A stretch of DNA of 64,000 bases, taken from positions 620,001 through 684,000 of the forward strand of contig NC_019779.1 in the NCBI RefSeq assembly GCF_000317635.1, given 5' to 3'. Position 1 is the first letter of the stretch; each line of letters begins with the position of its first letter. Position numbers and translations under genes: made by a program. The notes below the pieces were generated by a model. That model saw only the letters and a list, made by a program, of their open reading frames with translations, made no database searches and had not been told where the DNA came from. The stretch comes from Halothece sp. PCC 7418 (GTDB lineage: Bacteria; Cyanobacteriota; Cyanobacteriia; Cyanobacteriales; Rubidibacteraceae). Positions 54,183 to 63,264 of the stretch are shown in pieces.

Positions 54183-55427
54183 TCAACCAATTACAGAGTT
54201 GAGATCAAAGTTTACATCGTAGTTAGTATCGCCACTATACTGATAAACTTGGAGGAAGTAGTCACCTGTTGGAATATCAGTAATTGATTCTGAGGCAGTA
54301 CCAAAATTGTTGGAAAAGTCAAAAACCTCCCCTAGATCAACTATATCGTTGTTGTTCTGATCTTGAATCAGTCGCAGATCAGCATCATTGCTTAGTCCAA
54401 TCAGACTGATATCAGCTCGATAGACATCTGAGCCAGAATATTCTGGTACAGAGAAAGCGTAGGTATCAACTGTGTCAGAATCGCCTACTGAGTTGCTTAA
54501 ACGCCAATGGTGAGCCATTTCAAAATCGACATCGAAACCTGTAGGCACAGAAACGAGGTTAGGTGCTTGTTGCGATGAAGGCTGAATTGGAGTTGCCGAT
54601 AAGTCTAGCGTGTATTCCAAAGTGCCATCCCAACCCATAGAAGAGGAAACGACTTGGGCAAAATAGGTTCCAGCAACAGCTTGATAGTTAATGCCATCAT
54701 CGCTGTTTCTCCATTCTAGAGAACTCGCAAGTTGTTGATCGCTGGGATCAAAAACACCATTGCCATTACTGTCTTCGTAGAAATATAAATTGGCATCATC
54801 ACCGATACCTTGACCAACACCAAGTATCGGAATATCAATCTGGAGGTTGAGATTGACACTTCTGGTCTCACTGAGACTGAAACTATAGACCCGTTCGGTT
54901 AGATTTTCATGGAAGGAGTTGGTGTCGCTATAAGGGGGATAGTTCGGTGCAACTCCTACAGAGATGCTTTCATCTTGAGGAGGTTCAACATTCGGAGGCG
55001 GAGGAGACCCCGCATCACCAAACGTTACAGTCCAATAGTGGTTCCAGTTTTGATTTCCTGTGTCATTTTCCAGATAGTAATAGCCAACACCAATCTCATC
55101 TGCATCTGGATTTAGGATAGCATCACGATGACCCATATCACTATCCATCCAGCCTTGGACGACGGCTTCTGGTGTGGGATAACCCCAGCCAATGTTTTCA
55201 ACTCCTGCTAAGGCTGGCGATCCCGAGTAGCCTGCTTCGCTAATACGCTCTGAAGGGTTAGAATCATCGGAACCGATATGGCTACCAACAAAATCACGGA
55301 GAGCCATATCTTCGCTGTGGCTTTCTGCTGCACTGTCTAATTGTGGATTCCATGAAAGAGGACTCAATCCTTCGTTACTACGTGCTTGATTGACTAAATC
55401 TAAAATCTGTTGATCGTATGTGTTCAT
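54183..55427 (-). CDS. Secreted CAP/SCP-domain protein with PPC-type domains
   Basis: 414 residues from the ATG at 55427 (AGAGGTGA lies 7 bases upstream; a GTG start 3 codons earlier is less likely). The N-terminal CAP domain (residues 1-140) has LVNQARSNEGLSPLSWNPQL, SHSEDMALRDFVGSHIG, ENIGWG and YWTVTFGD. A proline spacer precedes two PPC-like beta-sandwich domains (about 160-280 and 290-414) with calcium-like DSNGNGVFD and DQNNNDIVD loops. No signal peptide, as in the giant proteins at 9-24 kb, so type I secretion is inferred. It may bind sterol/lipid or act as an extracellular hydrolase; unknown. Confidence 0.85.
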   Translation of the reverse strand: MNTYDQQILDLVNQARSNEGLSPLSWNPQLDSAAESHSEDMALRDFVGSHIGSDDSNPSERISEAGYSGSPALAGVENIGWGYPTPEAVVQGWMDSDMGHRDAILNPDADEIGVGYYYLENDTGNQNWNHYWTVTFGDAGSPPPPNVEPPQDESISVGVAPNYPPYSDTNSFHENLTERVYSFSLSETRSVNLNLQIDIPILGVGQGIGDDANLYFYEDSNGNGVFDPSDQQLASSLEWRNSDDGINYQAVAGTYFAQVVSSSMGWDGTLEYTLDLSATPIQPSSQQAPNLVSVPTGFDVDFEMAHHWRLSNSVGDSDTVDTYAFSVPEYSGSDVYRADISLIGLSNDADLRLIQDQNNNDIVDLGEVFDFSNNFGTASESITDIPTGDYFLQVYQYSGDTNYDVNFDLNSVIG

Positions 55428-55436
55428 TTTTCTCAC

Positions 55437-55859
55437 CTCTCAACTCTGTAATTGATTCCATAAAGTTGAATAGGTTGAATAGGTCCGTTGACTACGTGGC
55501 GATCTCCCTATACCCTAATTGTCGCGCGATTTCAGGGAATCGATCCAAAACGACAAATAAAGTTAATTATTTGTGATATATATTTTTTTCGCGATCGTCG
55601 CGTTATCCTATCCCACCATGGTGCGGGTGGCTTGCCACATCCCCTGATTGGGATCAACAGTGCGCGATCGCGCTCTTTCCCTAATTTATATCTTTTTAAG
55701 GTTATTTTAAGGGATATTCTTGCCATATTGATATGATGTCACTCACTAGCTTCATATAAATCACAAAGTTTTTATAAATTAAGTCGAAGATCTGAAAAGA
55801 TCATGGTAGAACGATCCCTCCCCCCTTACTAATAGAGGTTAAGGGGGGATCGGTGTATA
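55437..55859. other. Intergenic region
   Basis: No gene seen. It contains a HIP1-like CGCGATCGTCGCG (about 55590), GCGCGATCGCGC (about 55662) and a G-run dispersed repeat (CCCCCCTTACTAATAGAGGT then TAAGGGGGGAT, 55826-55852). Confidence 0.5.
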
Positions 55860-56473
55860 GTGAACTTCTTTAAATTAAAAATGGATGTCCGAATCGCCAA
55901 AGACGAAGAATTACTGATTAATAATATTTCTGTCACCGTTGTGTCCTACTTGGGTCAACTTGCAACGGGTGTTGATTATTTTGAAGTCCATCTCCAACCC
56001 TCTGATTCTGAAGCAACAACGATCCAACAAGCCTTGTTACGCATTGGATCAACCGAAGGGGCGTTAAATCGAGAACTAGCACTCAGAAGCGCGATCGCTG
56101 CGTATAAATTGATCGGAGAACTGATCACTTATAGCACAGAAGAATCAGTCATAATCGACACTCAATCCTTGCAAGATGTAGTGGCGGATGACAACTCCGA
56201 AGAAAATCCACCAGATGAAGAAACGGGAGACTATTTAGAAGAAGAATTTTATGAAGAAAAACCCCTCACTGACGACATCTTTCTCTGTTCTGATGGCGTG
56301 TGGGATTTAGTCTCTGCAAGCGAAATCGCTGAGAAAGTTGAAACGGCTGCATCTCTACAATCAGGAGTTGAGGAGTTGACGCAATCATGGACTTGATTTT
56401 CCAGCGCGGTGCGAATGACAACGCCACCCTTCTCGCCCTCCAATTCTCATCTCATCCCCTGAACTATTGTTGA
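55860..56473 (+). pseudogene. Chimeric open frame ending in a degraded PP2C phosphatase tail
   Basis: The first ~130 codons (MNFFKLKMDVRIAKDEELLI ... acidic linker DDNSEENPPDEETGDY) are not recognised. Then comes DDIFLCSDGVWDLVSASEIA, the C-terminal signature of PP2C-type Ser/Thr phosphatases, but the frame ends at 56396. The expected PP2C ending (FQRGANDNATLLALQF) appears in another frame up to 56473. The PP2C core is missing and a frameshift splits the tail, so this is an internally deleted phosphatase gene or a fusion remnant. Confidence 0.6.
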
Positions 56474-56512
56474 TGCGATGTAATAGTAAATAGATCATCC
56501 TAGGAGGTTCAG

Positions 56513-57121
56513 ATGATACAAACTCCCACTAATCCCGAAACGCTACTAATCGAACTCCCCAAAACGATCGCGCTGTCTGTTACCCAAGAACAGTTCACCA
56601 CCCTCGCCACGCTCAATCGTGACCTACAACTCGAAAGAACATCCCAAGGAGAATTAATCGTGAATCCACCCGCAGGTTGGGAAACAGGAAAACGCAACCG
56701 CAGCTTGACTGGACAACTGGATCGCTGGTATGAAAACCATGAACAGCGAGGGGAAGCCTTTGACTCCTCCACAGGCTTCACCTTACCCAATGGCGCGATT
56801 CGTTCTCCTGATGCGTCTTGGGTGAGTCAAAACCGTTGGGAAGCCCTAACGCCAGAAGATAAAACCACCTTTCCTAAAATTTGTCCAGACTTCGTGGTGG
56901 AATTACGGTCTCGCAGCGATCAACTCAAACCCCTACAAGAGAAAATGCAAGAATATCTGGAAAATGGCGCAAGATTAGGATGGTTAATTGATCCGCAGCA
57001 GCAACGAGTAGAAATTTATCGCCAAGGAAAAGAAAAAGAAATCTTAGAACATCCTACCGAATTATCAGGTGAAGAGGTTTTACCTGAATTTGTTTTAACC
57101 TTAAGTCGAATTTTAAATTAA
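56513..57121 (+). CDS. Uma2-family protein, tandem copy A
   Basis: 202 residues: NPPAGWETGKRNRSLTGQL, FDSSTGFTLPNGAIRSPDAS, CPDFVVELRSRSDQLKPLQE and GARLGWLIDPQQQRVEIYRQ are the Uma2 core (D, ExK-like positions). First of three tandem copies. AGGAGGTTCAG precedes the ATG. DNA of its second half is almost identical to copy B. Confidence 0.9.
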   Translation: MIQTPTNPETLLIELPKTIALSVTQEQFTTLATLNRDLQLERTSQGELIVNPPAGWETGKRNRSLTGQLDRWYENHEQRGEAFDSSTGFTLPNGAIRSPDASWVSQNRWEALTPEDKTTFPKICPDFVVELRSRSDQLKPLQEKMQEYLENGARLGWLIDPQQQRVEIYRQGKEKEILEHPTELSGEEVLPEFVLTLSRILN

Positions 57122-57856
57122 TTCCACTCCCTTGTTTCCCCCCTTACAAAGGGGGGTTAGGGGGGATAAAAGGAGGTCAAAATGCTACAAACTCCCACCA
57201 CTCCCGAAAGCCAAACCCTGTTAATTGAATTGCCAACCTCGATCGCGCTGTCTGTTACTCCAGAACAGTTTACGGCTTTAGCAGCAGCGAATCGAGACTT
57301 ACGACTGGAAAGAACATCCCAAGGAGAATTAATTGTGAACCCACCCGCAGGTTGGGAGACAGGAGAACGTAACTGTCGCTTAACTGGACAACTGGATCGC
57401 TGGTACGAAGAAAATGAAAACTTAGGAAAAGCCTTTGACTCCTCCACAGGCTTTATTTTACCCAATGGCGCGATTCGTTCTCCTGATGCGTCTTGGGTGA
57501 GTCGCGATCGTTGGGAAGCCCTAACGCCAGAAGATAAAATCACCTTTCCTAAAATTTGTCCAGACTTCGTGGTGGAATTACGGTCTCGCAGCGATCAACT
57601 CAAACCCCTACAAGAGAAAATGCAAGAATATCTGGAAAATGGCGCAAGATTAGGGTGGTTAATTGATCCGCAGCAGCAACGAGTAGAAATTTATCGCCAA
57701 GGAAAAGAAAAAGAAATCTTAGAACATCCCACCGAATTATCAGGTGAAGAGGTTTTACCTGAATTTGTTTTAACTTTAAGTCGAATTTTAAATTAATTCC
57801 ACTCCCTTGTTTCCCCCCTTACAAAGGGGGGTTAGGGGGGATAAAAGGAGGTCAAA
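57122..57856 (+). repeat. 675-bp tandem duplication with identical G-run spacer
   Basis: The spacer after copy A (57122-57181) and after copy B (57797-57856) is the same 60 bases, containing TTTCCCCCCTTACAAAGGGG then GGTTAGGGGGGATAAAAGGAGG. Starts of copies B and C are 675 bases apart. The spacer is both a dispersed G-run repeat and the ribosome-binding region. Confidence 0.92.
57182..57796 (+). CDS. Uma2-family protein, tandem copy B
   Basis: 204 residues, intact, with the same core as copy A and an N-terminus (MLQTPTTPESQTLLIELPTS) shared with copy C. It is the parent-like copy: its 5' half matches C and its 3' half matches A. AAAGGAGGTCAAAATG provides a very strong Shine-Dalgarno. Confidence 0.9.
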   Translation: MLQTPTTPESQTLLIELPTSIALSVTPEQFTALAAANRDLRLERTSQGELIVNPPAGWETGERNCRLTGQLDRWYEENENLGKAFDSSTGFILPNGAIRSPDASWVSRDRWEALTPEDKITFPKICPDFVVELRSRSDQLKPLQEKMQEYLENGARLGWLIDPQQQRVEIYRQGKEKEILEHPTELSGEEVLPEFVLTLSRILN

Positions 57857-58309
57857 ATGCTACAAACTCCCACCACTCCCGAAAGCCAAACCCTATTACT
57901 TGAATTACCCACCTCGATCGCGCTGTCTGTTACTCCAGAACAGTTTACGGCTTTAGCAGCAGCGAATCGAGACTTACGACTGGAAAGAACATCCCAAGGA
58001 GAATTAATTGTGAATCCACCCGCAGGTTGGGAAACTGGAGAACAAAATTGGAAAATTGCTGGGGAACTATATCTATGGTGGCGCAATACAGGTGAAATTG
58101 GAAAAGTTTTTGACTCCTCCACAGGTTTCACCTTACCCAATGGCGCGATTCGTTCTCCTGATGCGTCTTGGGTGAGTCAAAACCGTTGGGAAGCCCTAAC
58201 GCCAGAAGATAAAATCACCTTTCCTAAAATTTGTCCAGACTTTGTGGTGGTCTATAACCAACAATCTCGACAAGACTTATCAAACCAACTCCAGAATGCT
58301 TTTACATAG
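57857..58309 (+). pseudogene. Uma2-family protein, tandem copy C (truncated)
   Basis: 150 codons. It follows copy B closely, except for a divergent central block (NWKIAGELYLWWRNTGEIGK), then returns to near identity. After CPDFVV it jumps to an unrelated 20-residue tail (YNQQSRQDLSNQLQNAFT) and stops, losing the ExK and C-terminal half, so the nuclease core is broken. An IS-end-like hairpin begins four bases after the stop. Confidence 0.8.
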
Positions 58310-58312
58310 AGT

Positions 58313-58353
58313 CAGTCAGAAAGCCATCGGTTTCAAACCGATGGACGGGGCTC
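58313..58353. repeat. IS-end-like hairpin, copy 2
   Basis: CAGTCAGAAAGCCATCGGTT followed by TCAAACCGATGGACGGGGCT: a stem ATCGGTTT/AAACCGAT with the same flanks as the copy at the tnpB element (62954), but a changed stem on both arms. No transposase gene adjoins it. Confidence 0.75.
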
Positions 58354-58355
58354 AA

Positions 58356-59327
58356 TTATAGTCCTAACAGTTGGGGAAGTTTCTTGAGATCCACATTCCC
58401 ACCGCTAATAATCACACCAACGCGCTTTCCTGGTGCGCTCACAATTCCCTCCAGTAAAGCTGCTGTCGCTAAAGTTCCTGTGGGTTCAACCACAATTTTT
58501 AACCGTTCCCAGAGAAAGGTTAATGTTTCTCGGATTGCTTCTTCAGAGACAGTCACCATTTCATCGACGTAATCGAGAATTAAAGGAAAGGTCAACTGAC
58601 CCAGCGATGGAGTCCGCGCCCCATCAGCAATGGTATCTGGATGTTCGCATCGCTGAAGGACTTTACTGTAGAAAGAACGAGTGGCATCATCGGCGCGTTC
58701 TGGTTCAACGCCAATGACTTGACAATTGGGACATAAGGTTTTCGCTGTAATCGCACAACCAGAGAGTAAACCACCACCGCCACAACAGACGAGTAACACA
58801 TCCAGTTGACCAATTTGTTCAATCAATTCCTTGGCAACAGTCCCTTGTCCAGCAATAATATCAGGATGATCGTAGGGGGGAATCATCGTTAGATTTTGCT
58901 CCGTCGCCAGTTGTTTTGCCAATTCCTCGCGACGGATTGTTTTCGGGTCATAGGTAATCACTTGCGCTCCATAACCCCGAGTGGCTGCTAATTTCACCTC
59001 TGGGGCATTATTGGGCATAACAATGGTGGTGGGAATCTGGAGGAGTTGACCCGATCGCGCTAACCCTTGAGCATGATTACCAGAGGAGTAAGTAATCACT
59101 CCTTGTTGTTTTTGCTGAGTTGAGAGTTGAGAGAGGGCATTAAACGCACCGCGAAACTTAAACGAACCAGTGCGTTGAAAGTTCTCACCTTTAAGGAAAA
59201 CCTCAGCACCAGTGAGTTGATTCAGCGTGGTTGAGGTTAGAACTGGAGTGAGCTTAGCTTCGTTTTTCAGGCGTTGGGCTGCAGATTGGATGTGGTGGTA
59301 GATAATGGGAACGTTGGAGTGGTTCAT
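58356..59327 (-). CDS. Threonine/serine dehydratase-like PLP enzyme
   Basis: 323-residue fold-type II PLP enzyme. The Schiff-base lysine is in GSFKFRGAFNAL (about residue 53), the Asn-containing SSGNHAQG follows (about 80), and the phosphate-binding glycine loop is CCGGGGLLSG (about 180). No C-terminal ACT domain, so it is the short catabolic threonine ammonia-lyase/serine racemase type, not the feedback-regulated biosynthetic IlvA. It converts threonine to 2-oxobutyrate or serine to pyruvate; racemase activity cannot be excluded. Confidence 0.9.
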   Translation of the reverse strand: MNHSNVPIIYHHIQSAAQRLKNEAKLTPVLTSTTLNQLTGAEVFLKGENFQRTGSFKFRGAFNALSQLSTQQKQQGVITYSSGNHAQGLARSGQLLQIPTTIVMPNNAPEVKLAATRGYGAQVITYDPKTIRREELAKQLATEQNLTMIPPYDHPDIIAGQGTVAKELIEQIGQLDVLLVCCGGGGLLSGCAITAKTLCPNCQVIGVEPERADDATRSFYSKVLQRCEHPDTIADGARTPSLGQLTFPLILDYVDEMVTVSEEAIRETLTFLWERLKIVVEPTGTLATAALLEGIVSAPGKRVGVIISGGNVDLKKLPQLLGL

Positions 59328-59518
59328 GAATGAAGTTCAACATAACGGGGGCTTCTCGTCGCACTTAGATAATTTTACCTCTTCCATGATTAGGAGTGGC
59401 TTCCGTTAGCTCATCACAGATGCTTAAGTTAACCCTTTTATCGATTTGGTTGACTGCGATCCCTATGTGTTTACAATGAAGATAAATCGCTGAATCACAA
59501 ACATTTTGAGTCCAAGTG

Positions 59519-60238
59519 ATGAAAAAAATACTGGTTGTAGATGATGATCTGGTACTTAGAAAAGCACTAACCGTTTATCTCACTAAACGCAACTATTTAG
59601 GTCAAGAAGCTGGATCAGGACAAGAAGGTTTAAACAAATACGAGAGTTTTCGCCCAGATCTGATTATTTCTGATGTGGTGATGCCAGATATGGATGGGTT
59701 TAGCTTCTGTCGTGAAGTTCGATCGCGCAGTGACGGCAAACTCTTGCCCTTTATTTTCTTAACCGTCAGAACCCATCTTAACGATCAAGAAAAAGTTCAG
59801 GCGGTTGGTGCTGACGACTATCTCACTAAACCGATCAAACTCGAAGAACTCAATCTCAAGATTCAACTTCAGTTGGAACGAGCAGAGCGCATTAATGCTG
59901 AGATCGTCCGTCTTTTACAAACTAGGCAAACAGGCTCAGACTTGACTGCCGAGGAGGCTGAACCCCCAAAACTTAACTCCAGTGACCTTACCCTTGACTC
60001 GCCACCAGAGTCTTTACCTCTCACTCCCTCAGAAGAAAGAGTTTTCTGGAAAGTGATTCAAGGACTGACAAATAAAGAAATTAGCCAGCATCTGCATCTT
60101 AGCCCCCGAACGGTTCAAACTCATTTGAGCAATATTTTGAGCAAGTTGAACCTAAAGAATCGGACTCAACTCAGTTATTTTGCCTATCAAAAGGGCTATC
60201 AACCTCACAGTCAGGATCAATTCCAGCTTAAAAGTTAA
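59519..60238 (+). CDS. NarL/LuxR-type response regulator
   Basis: 239 residues from the ATG at 59519 (a GTG lies one codon before). The receiver domain (1-120) has the acidic pocket VVDDD, phospho-acceptor D52 in IISDVVMPDMDG, and K in DYLTKPI. A ~45-residue linker leads to a LuxR helix-turn-helix (ERVFWKVIQGLTNKEISQHL, LSPRTVQTHLSNILSKLNLK). It is convergent with the hybrid kinase gene at 60472, a plausible but unproven partner. Confidence 0.94.
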   Translation: MKKILVVDDDLVLRKALTVYLTKRNYLGQEAGSGQEGLNKYESFRPDLIISDVVMPDMDGFSFCREVRSRSDGKLLPFIFLTVRTHLNDQEKVQAVGADDYLTKPIKLEELNLKIQLQLERAERINAEIVRLLQTRQTGSDLTAEEAEPPKLNSSDLTLDSPPESLPLTPSEERVFWKVIQGLTNKEISQHLHLSPRTVQTHLSNILSKLNLKNRTQLSYFAYQKGYQPHSQDQFQLKS

Positions 60239-60267
60239 ACCCTCTCCTCTCAACCCTTTACAATAGC

Positions 60268-60292
60268 CAGTCAGAAAGCCATTGGCTTCAAA
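60268..60292. repeat. IS-end-like hairpin, half copy
   Basis: CAGTCAGAAAGCCATTGGCT TCAAA matches the left arm of the hairpins at 58313 and 62954; the right arm is missing. It appears to be a decayed copy. Confidence 0.55.
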
Positions 60293-60471
60293 ATCTAAAA
60301 AGTAGAGATACAGCTAGACTTTTGTTTAGCCAAGGTCTTTAGGGCATATTTGAACGGGCGCATCCTCACTTCGCTCCGGCTTCGGGAGACTCCTTTCTAA
60401 CACTCGATTTGTGATTTTAATCTATTGGGTGGTTTCGATTGGAATCCACGCGATTTTAATCCGTGGAGAGT

Positions 60472-62916
60472 TCAATGCAATATTTCCTGTTCGACTTGTT
60501 CAATTACTTGTTCTAATTGCTTAAGAATCTCTGTAGCCTTTTGAAAATTAGCCTGCTGAGCGGATTGATCTAACCTGATTGCTAAGTTGACGGCTAAATT
60601 CATCCCTGTATTAACTGAACTGCCTTCTAGTTGGTGAGCACAATGACCCAGCGCGATCGCGTCTTGATCCGCCACTGCTTGTTGTCCTTGCTTGAGATAA
60701 TCCCTCGCCTGATTAATATACAAACCTACCAGTTGTTGTCTCAACTCAAGATCGCCTTCTGTCAATTCTTGCAAAACCTCATCATCAATCCACCGCTCCG
60801 TCTTGGATAAATTTTCTGCATTTTGGGGAGGGGAAGAGGAAACAGCAATTTCATCAGCCCAGTGGTCAAAATCCCCCAGTAGCCATTTTGCCAACAACTG
60901 AGCAAACCGCTCAAAGCGAATGGGTTTACTGAGGCAATCATCCATTCCCGCAGCGAGAGATTTCTCTTGTTCTGCTTCACCTTTATACGCCGTTAAGCCA
61001 ATGATAATCGGTTGTTTGATCGATAAAGCGCGAATCTGCCGAGTTGTTTCATACCCGTCCAACGTTGGCATTTTACAGTCCATCAAGAGGAGATCGTACT
61101 GTTTTTGTTGAAGAGAGTTGAGAGCTTCAGCACCATGATTCACATAGTCTGCTGCTCCCCCTAAACCTTCAAGGTGACGCTCTAACACCTGTTGATTAAC
61201 GACACTATCCTCAACGACTAAAACTGTTACCTCGTCTAAAAGGTTTCCCAGTTGGCGTTCCTCAAACCGAGGTTGTAGTTGGGCAAGAAATTCTTGAAAA
61301 CATGACAACAGTTGCGAACTCTGAAGCGGATCAGATAGAAAGCTGTCAAACGCAAGTTGTTGTTGTCGATGATGCTTCTTATCTTGAGATTCTAGCCCAA
61401 TTATTTTGGTCTGGGTTGAATGCAACTCTTGACATACCTGCTCGATCGTCTGCAAATCTGTTTCCCGTCGAAAATGGGCGAGGTTAAACAAAACAAAATC
61501 ATAAGGTTGAGATTCTAGAAACCCTCTGCTAATTTCTGTTGAACCTATTTTCAGCGTCTCTACTTGGGTGACTGTCATTCCCCAGGCTTCCGTTTGTTGG
61601 ATCACCGCTTGCATTTCTGAGCAGGTTTGAGTGACTAAAAGTAATCGCTTTCCGATTAGTTCTGGAATCTGGAAGTTATAACACGGGTCAAGATCGATTT
61701 CAAACCAAAACGTTGATCCCTGACCCCGTTGACTCTCGACTCCAATTGTTCCTCCCATAAGTTCCACAATTTGTTTACAAATCGCCAGTCCCAGACCTGT
61801 TCCCCCCGTTGAGGTATCCGCTTGATAAAAAGACTGGAAAAGTTTATCCTGATGTTCTGGAGCAATGCCAGGCCCCGTATCTTGGATTTCAAAGCGCAAA
61901 GGCACTTTCTGCAAAGCCCATGGCAACCCCTCAGAGGTCGTCTTAGCGAGGGAAAAGACCCGCAGTTCGACTTGTCCCTCTTCTGTAAACTTGAGAGCAT
62001 TACTGAGGAGATTGTAAATAACCTGACGAATCTGAAAACTATCGCCCATAAAAAACTGGGCGAGATCAGGATCAACTTGAGCTTTCAGGACAACGTTTTG
62101 ATTCGCAGCTTCTACTTCATAAAGTCTGACGGTATCAGCAATCAACTGCCTCAAATGGAATTGATGGAGCTCTAAAGTGCGCTTCTGAGCTTCTAGCTTC
62201 GAGAAGTCAAGAATATCATTCACGATGCTCAAGAGGTGGTTTCCACTCTTATTAATAAGATTCAAACACTTCTCTTGTTTTGTTGTCAGAGAGGTTGTTA
62301 ACAGAAATTGACTCATCCCTAAGATGGCATTGAGAGAAGTCCGAATTTCGTGACTTAAATTTGCCATTAACTGGGACTTCGCTTTGAGGGCGGTTTCTAA
62401 TAACCTTTGCTTCTGTTGTAACTCTAGATGAACATTGATACGGGCGAGCAATTCGATTTTTTTTAAGGGCTTGGTCACATAGTCTGCTGCCCCCACTTGA
62501 AAAGCCTGTTCTAACTGCTGGTCTTCCCAACTCGCTGTTAAAAAAATGACTGGGATTTGTTGGAGATCTGCATCAGCTTTGAGATGCTGACAGACTTGCA
62601 ATCCATCCATGTTAGGCATCATCAAATCCAACAGGATGAGATGGGGTTTAGAAGTTTTAGCAATTTGCAGCCCCTCAGTTCCCGATGAAGCAGTCAATAC
62701 CTGATAATTAACTTTTTGCAACACCCTTGAGAGCAACTGCAAATCGGAGGCGTTATCGTCGATGACCAAAATTAGCGAATTTTGACGGGATGAAGTCGCT
62801 TCATCTCTGGTTTGGACTGGCATAATCTGGGTGAATTTTTCCCGTTGACTCGTTAGCAGGAGTTTACTATTAGTTGTGACTGAATCTAGGACTAGGTGTT
62901 GTGATTCTTTTGACAT
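60472..62916 (-). CDS. Hybrid histidine kinase (REC-HisKA-HATPase-pseudoREC-REC-HPt)
   Basis: 814 residues, cytoplasmic, no transmembrane segment. Order: receiver 1 (about 48-165, LLDLMMPNMDG with phospho-Asp, DYVTKPL), HisKA with the phospho-His in NLSHEIRTSLNAI (about 190), HATPase_c (NALKF, DTGPGIAPE, GGTGLGLAI), a degenerate receiver-like domain lacking the Asp (RLLLVTQTCSEMQ ...), receiver 3 (LLMDCKMPTLDG, CLSKPI; about 570-690), and a C-terminal HPt with H in CAHQLEGSS (about 760). A self-contained phosphorelay; its N-terminal receiver suggests an upstream sensor. The convergent response regulator at 59519 is a possible output. Confidence 0.94.
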   Translation of the reverse strand: MSKESQHLVLDSVTTNSKLLLTSQREKFTQIMPVQTRDEATSSRQNSLILVIDDNASDLQLLSRVLQKVNYQVLTASSGTEGLQIAKTSKPHLILLDLMMPNMDGLQVCQHLKADADLQQIPVIFLTASWEDQQLEQAFQVGAADYVTKPLKKIELLARINVHLELQQKQRLLETALKAKSQLMANLSHEIRTSLNAILGMSQFLLTTSLTTKQEKCLNLINKSGNHLLSIVNDILDFSKLEAQKRTLELHQFHLRQLIADTVRLYEVEAANQNVVLKAQVDPDLAQFFMGDSFQIRQVIYNLLSNALKFTEEGQVELRVFSLAKTTSEGLPWALQKVPLRFEIQDTGPGIAPEHQDKLFQSFYQADTSTGGTGLGLAICKQIVELMGGTIGVESQRGQGSTFWFEIDLDPCYNFQIPELIGKRLLLVTQTCSEMQAVIQQTEAWGMTVTQVETLKIGSTEISRGFLESQPYDFVLFNLAHFRRETDLQTIEQVCQELHSTQTKIIGLESQDKKHHRQQQLAFDSFLSDPLQSSQLLSCFQEFLAQLQPRFEERQLGNLLDEVTVLVVEDSVVNQQVLERHLEGLGGAADYVNHGAEALNSLQQKQYDLLLMDCKMPTLDGYETTRQIRALSIKQPIIIGLTAYKGEAEQEKSLAAGMDDCLSKPIRFERFAQLLAKWLLGDFDHWADEIAVSSSPPQNAENLSKTERWIDDEVLQELTEGDLELRQQLVGLYINQARDYLKQGQQAVADQDAIALGHCAHQLEGSSVNTGMNLAVNLAIRLDQSAQQANFQKATEILKQLEQVIEQVEQEILH

Positions 62917-62953
62917 TAAGGCTAAACTCCAGCTTCGAGTTTTTACAATTGAC

Positions 62954-63020
62954 CAGTCAGAAAGCCATCCGTTTTGAACGGATGGACGGGGCTTTCAAGG
63001 TGCGGAGGAAACCTCCGCAC
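62954..63020 (+). mobile_element. Left end of an IS200/IS605-family tnpB element
   Basis: Two adjacent hairpins: CAGTCAGAAAGCCATCCGTT ... AACGGATGGACGGGGCTTTC (62954-62998; GAAAGCC/GGCTTTC and ATCCGTT/AACGGAT arms) and a perfect GTGCGGAGG-aaa-CCTCCGCAC (63000-63020). They lie before the divergent relic gene and tnpB; subterminal hairpins are the recognition sites of this IS family. The exact tip and target are not determined. Confidence 0.65.
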
Positions 63021-63050
63021 ACAGCCCCTCATGAATGGCGAATAAGGACT

Positions 63051-63230
63051 TTAGTCCTCTGTATCTCCTTTTCCTTCTGGAAGTTTTAACGTATCAATCC
63101 AATCTTCTAGTAGTTGCGTCATTGTTTTTCTCCTATATCTAGCATAGAGTCTGAGTTTTTCTACTCTAGATGTCTCTATACGAAGACTTAATCTTTGTTG
63201 ATCTATTTCTACCCAATGGCTATCTTTATG
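63051..63230 (-). pseudogene. Ribbon-helix-helix-like accessory gene without a start codon
   Basis: An open frame of 59 codons reads KDSHWVEIDQQRLSLRIETS, then RVEKLRLYARYRRKTMTQLL and EDWIDTLKLPEGKGDTED. This resembles the small RHH-type protein often encoded divergently from tnpB in cyanobacterial elements. A stop (TAA) precedes it and no ATG/GTG/TTG exists in the N-terminal part; the only ATG, with AGGAG before it, would give just 23 residues. The gene has probably lost its start. Confidence 0.6.
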
Positions 63231-63264
63231 TTATAATGATTTTAACAAATTAAGCAAGATAACT

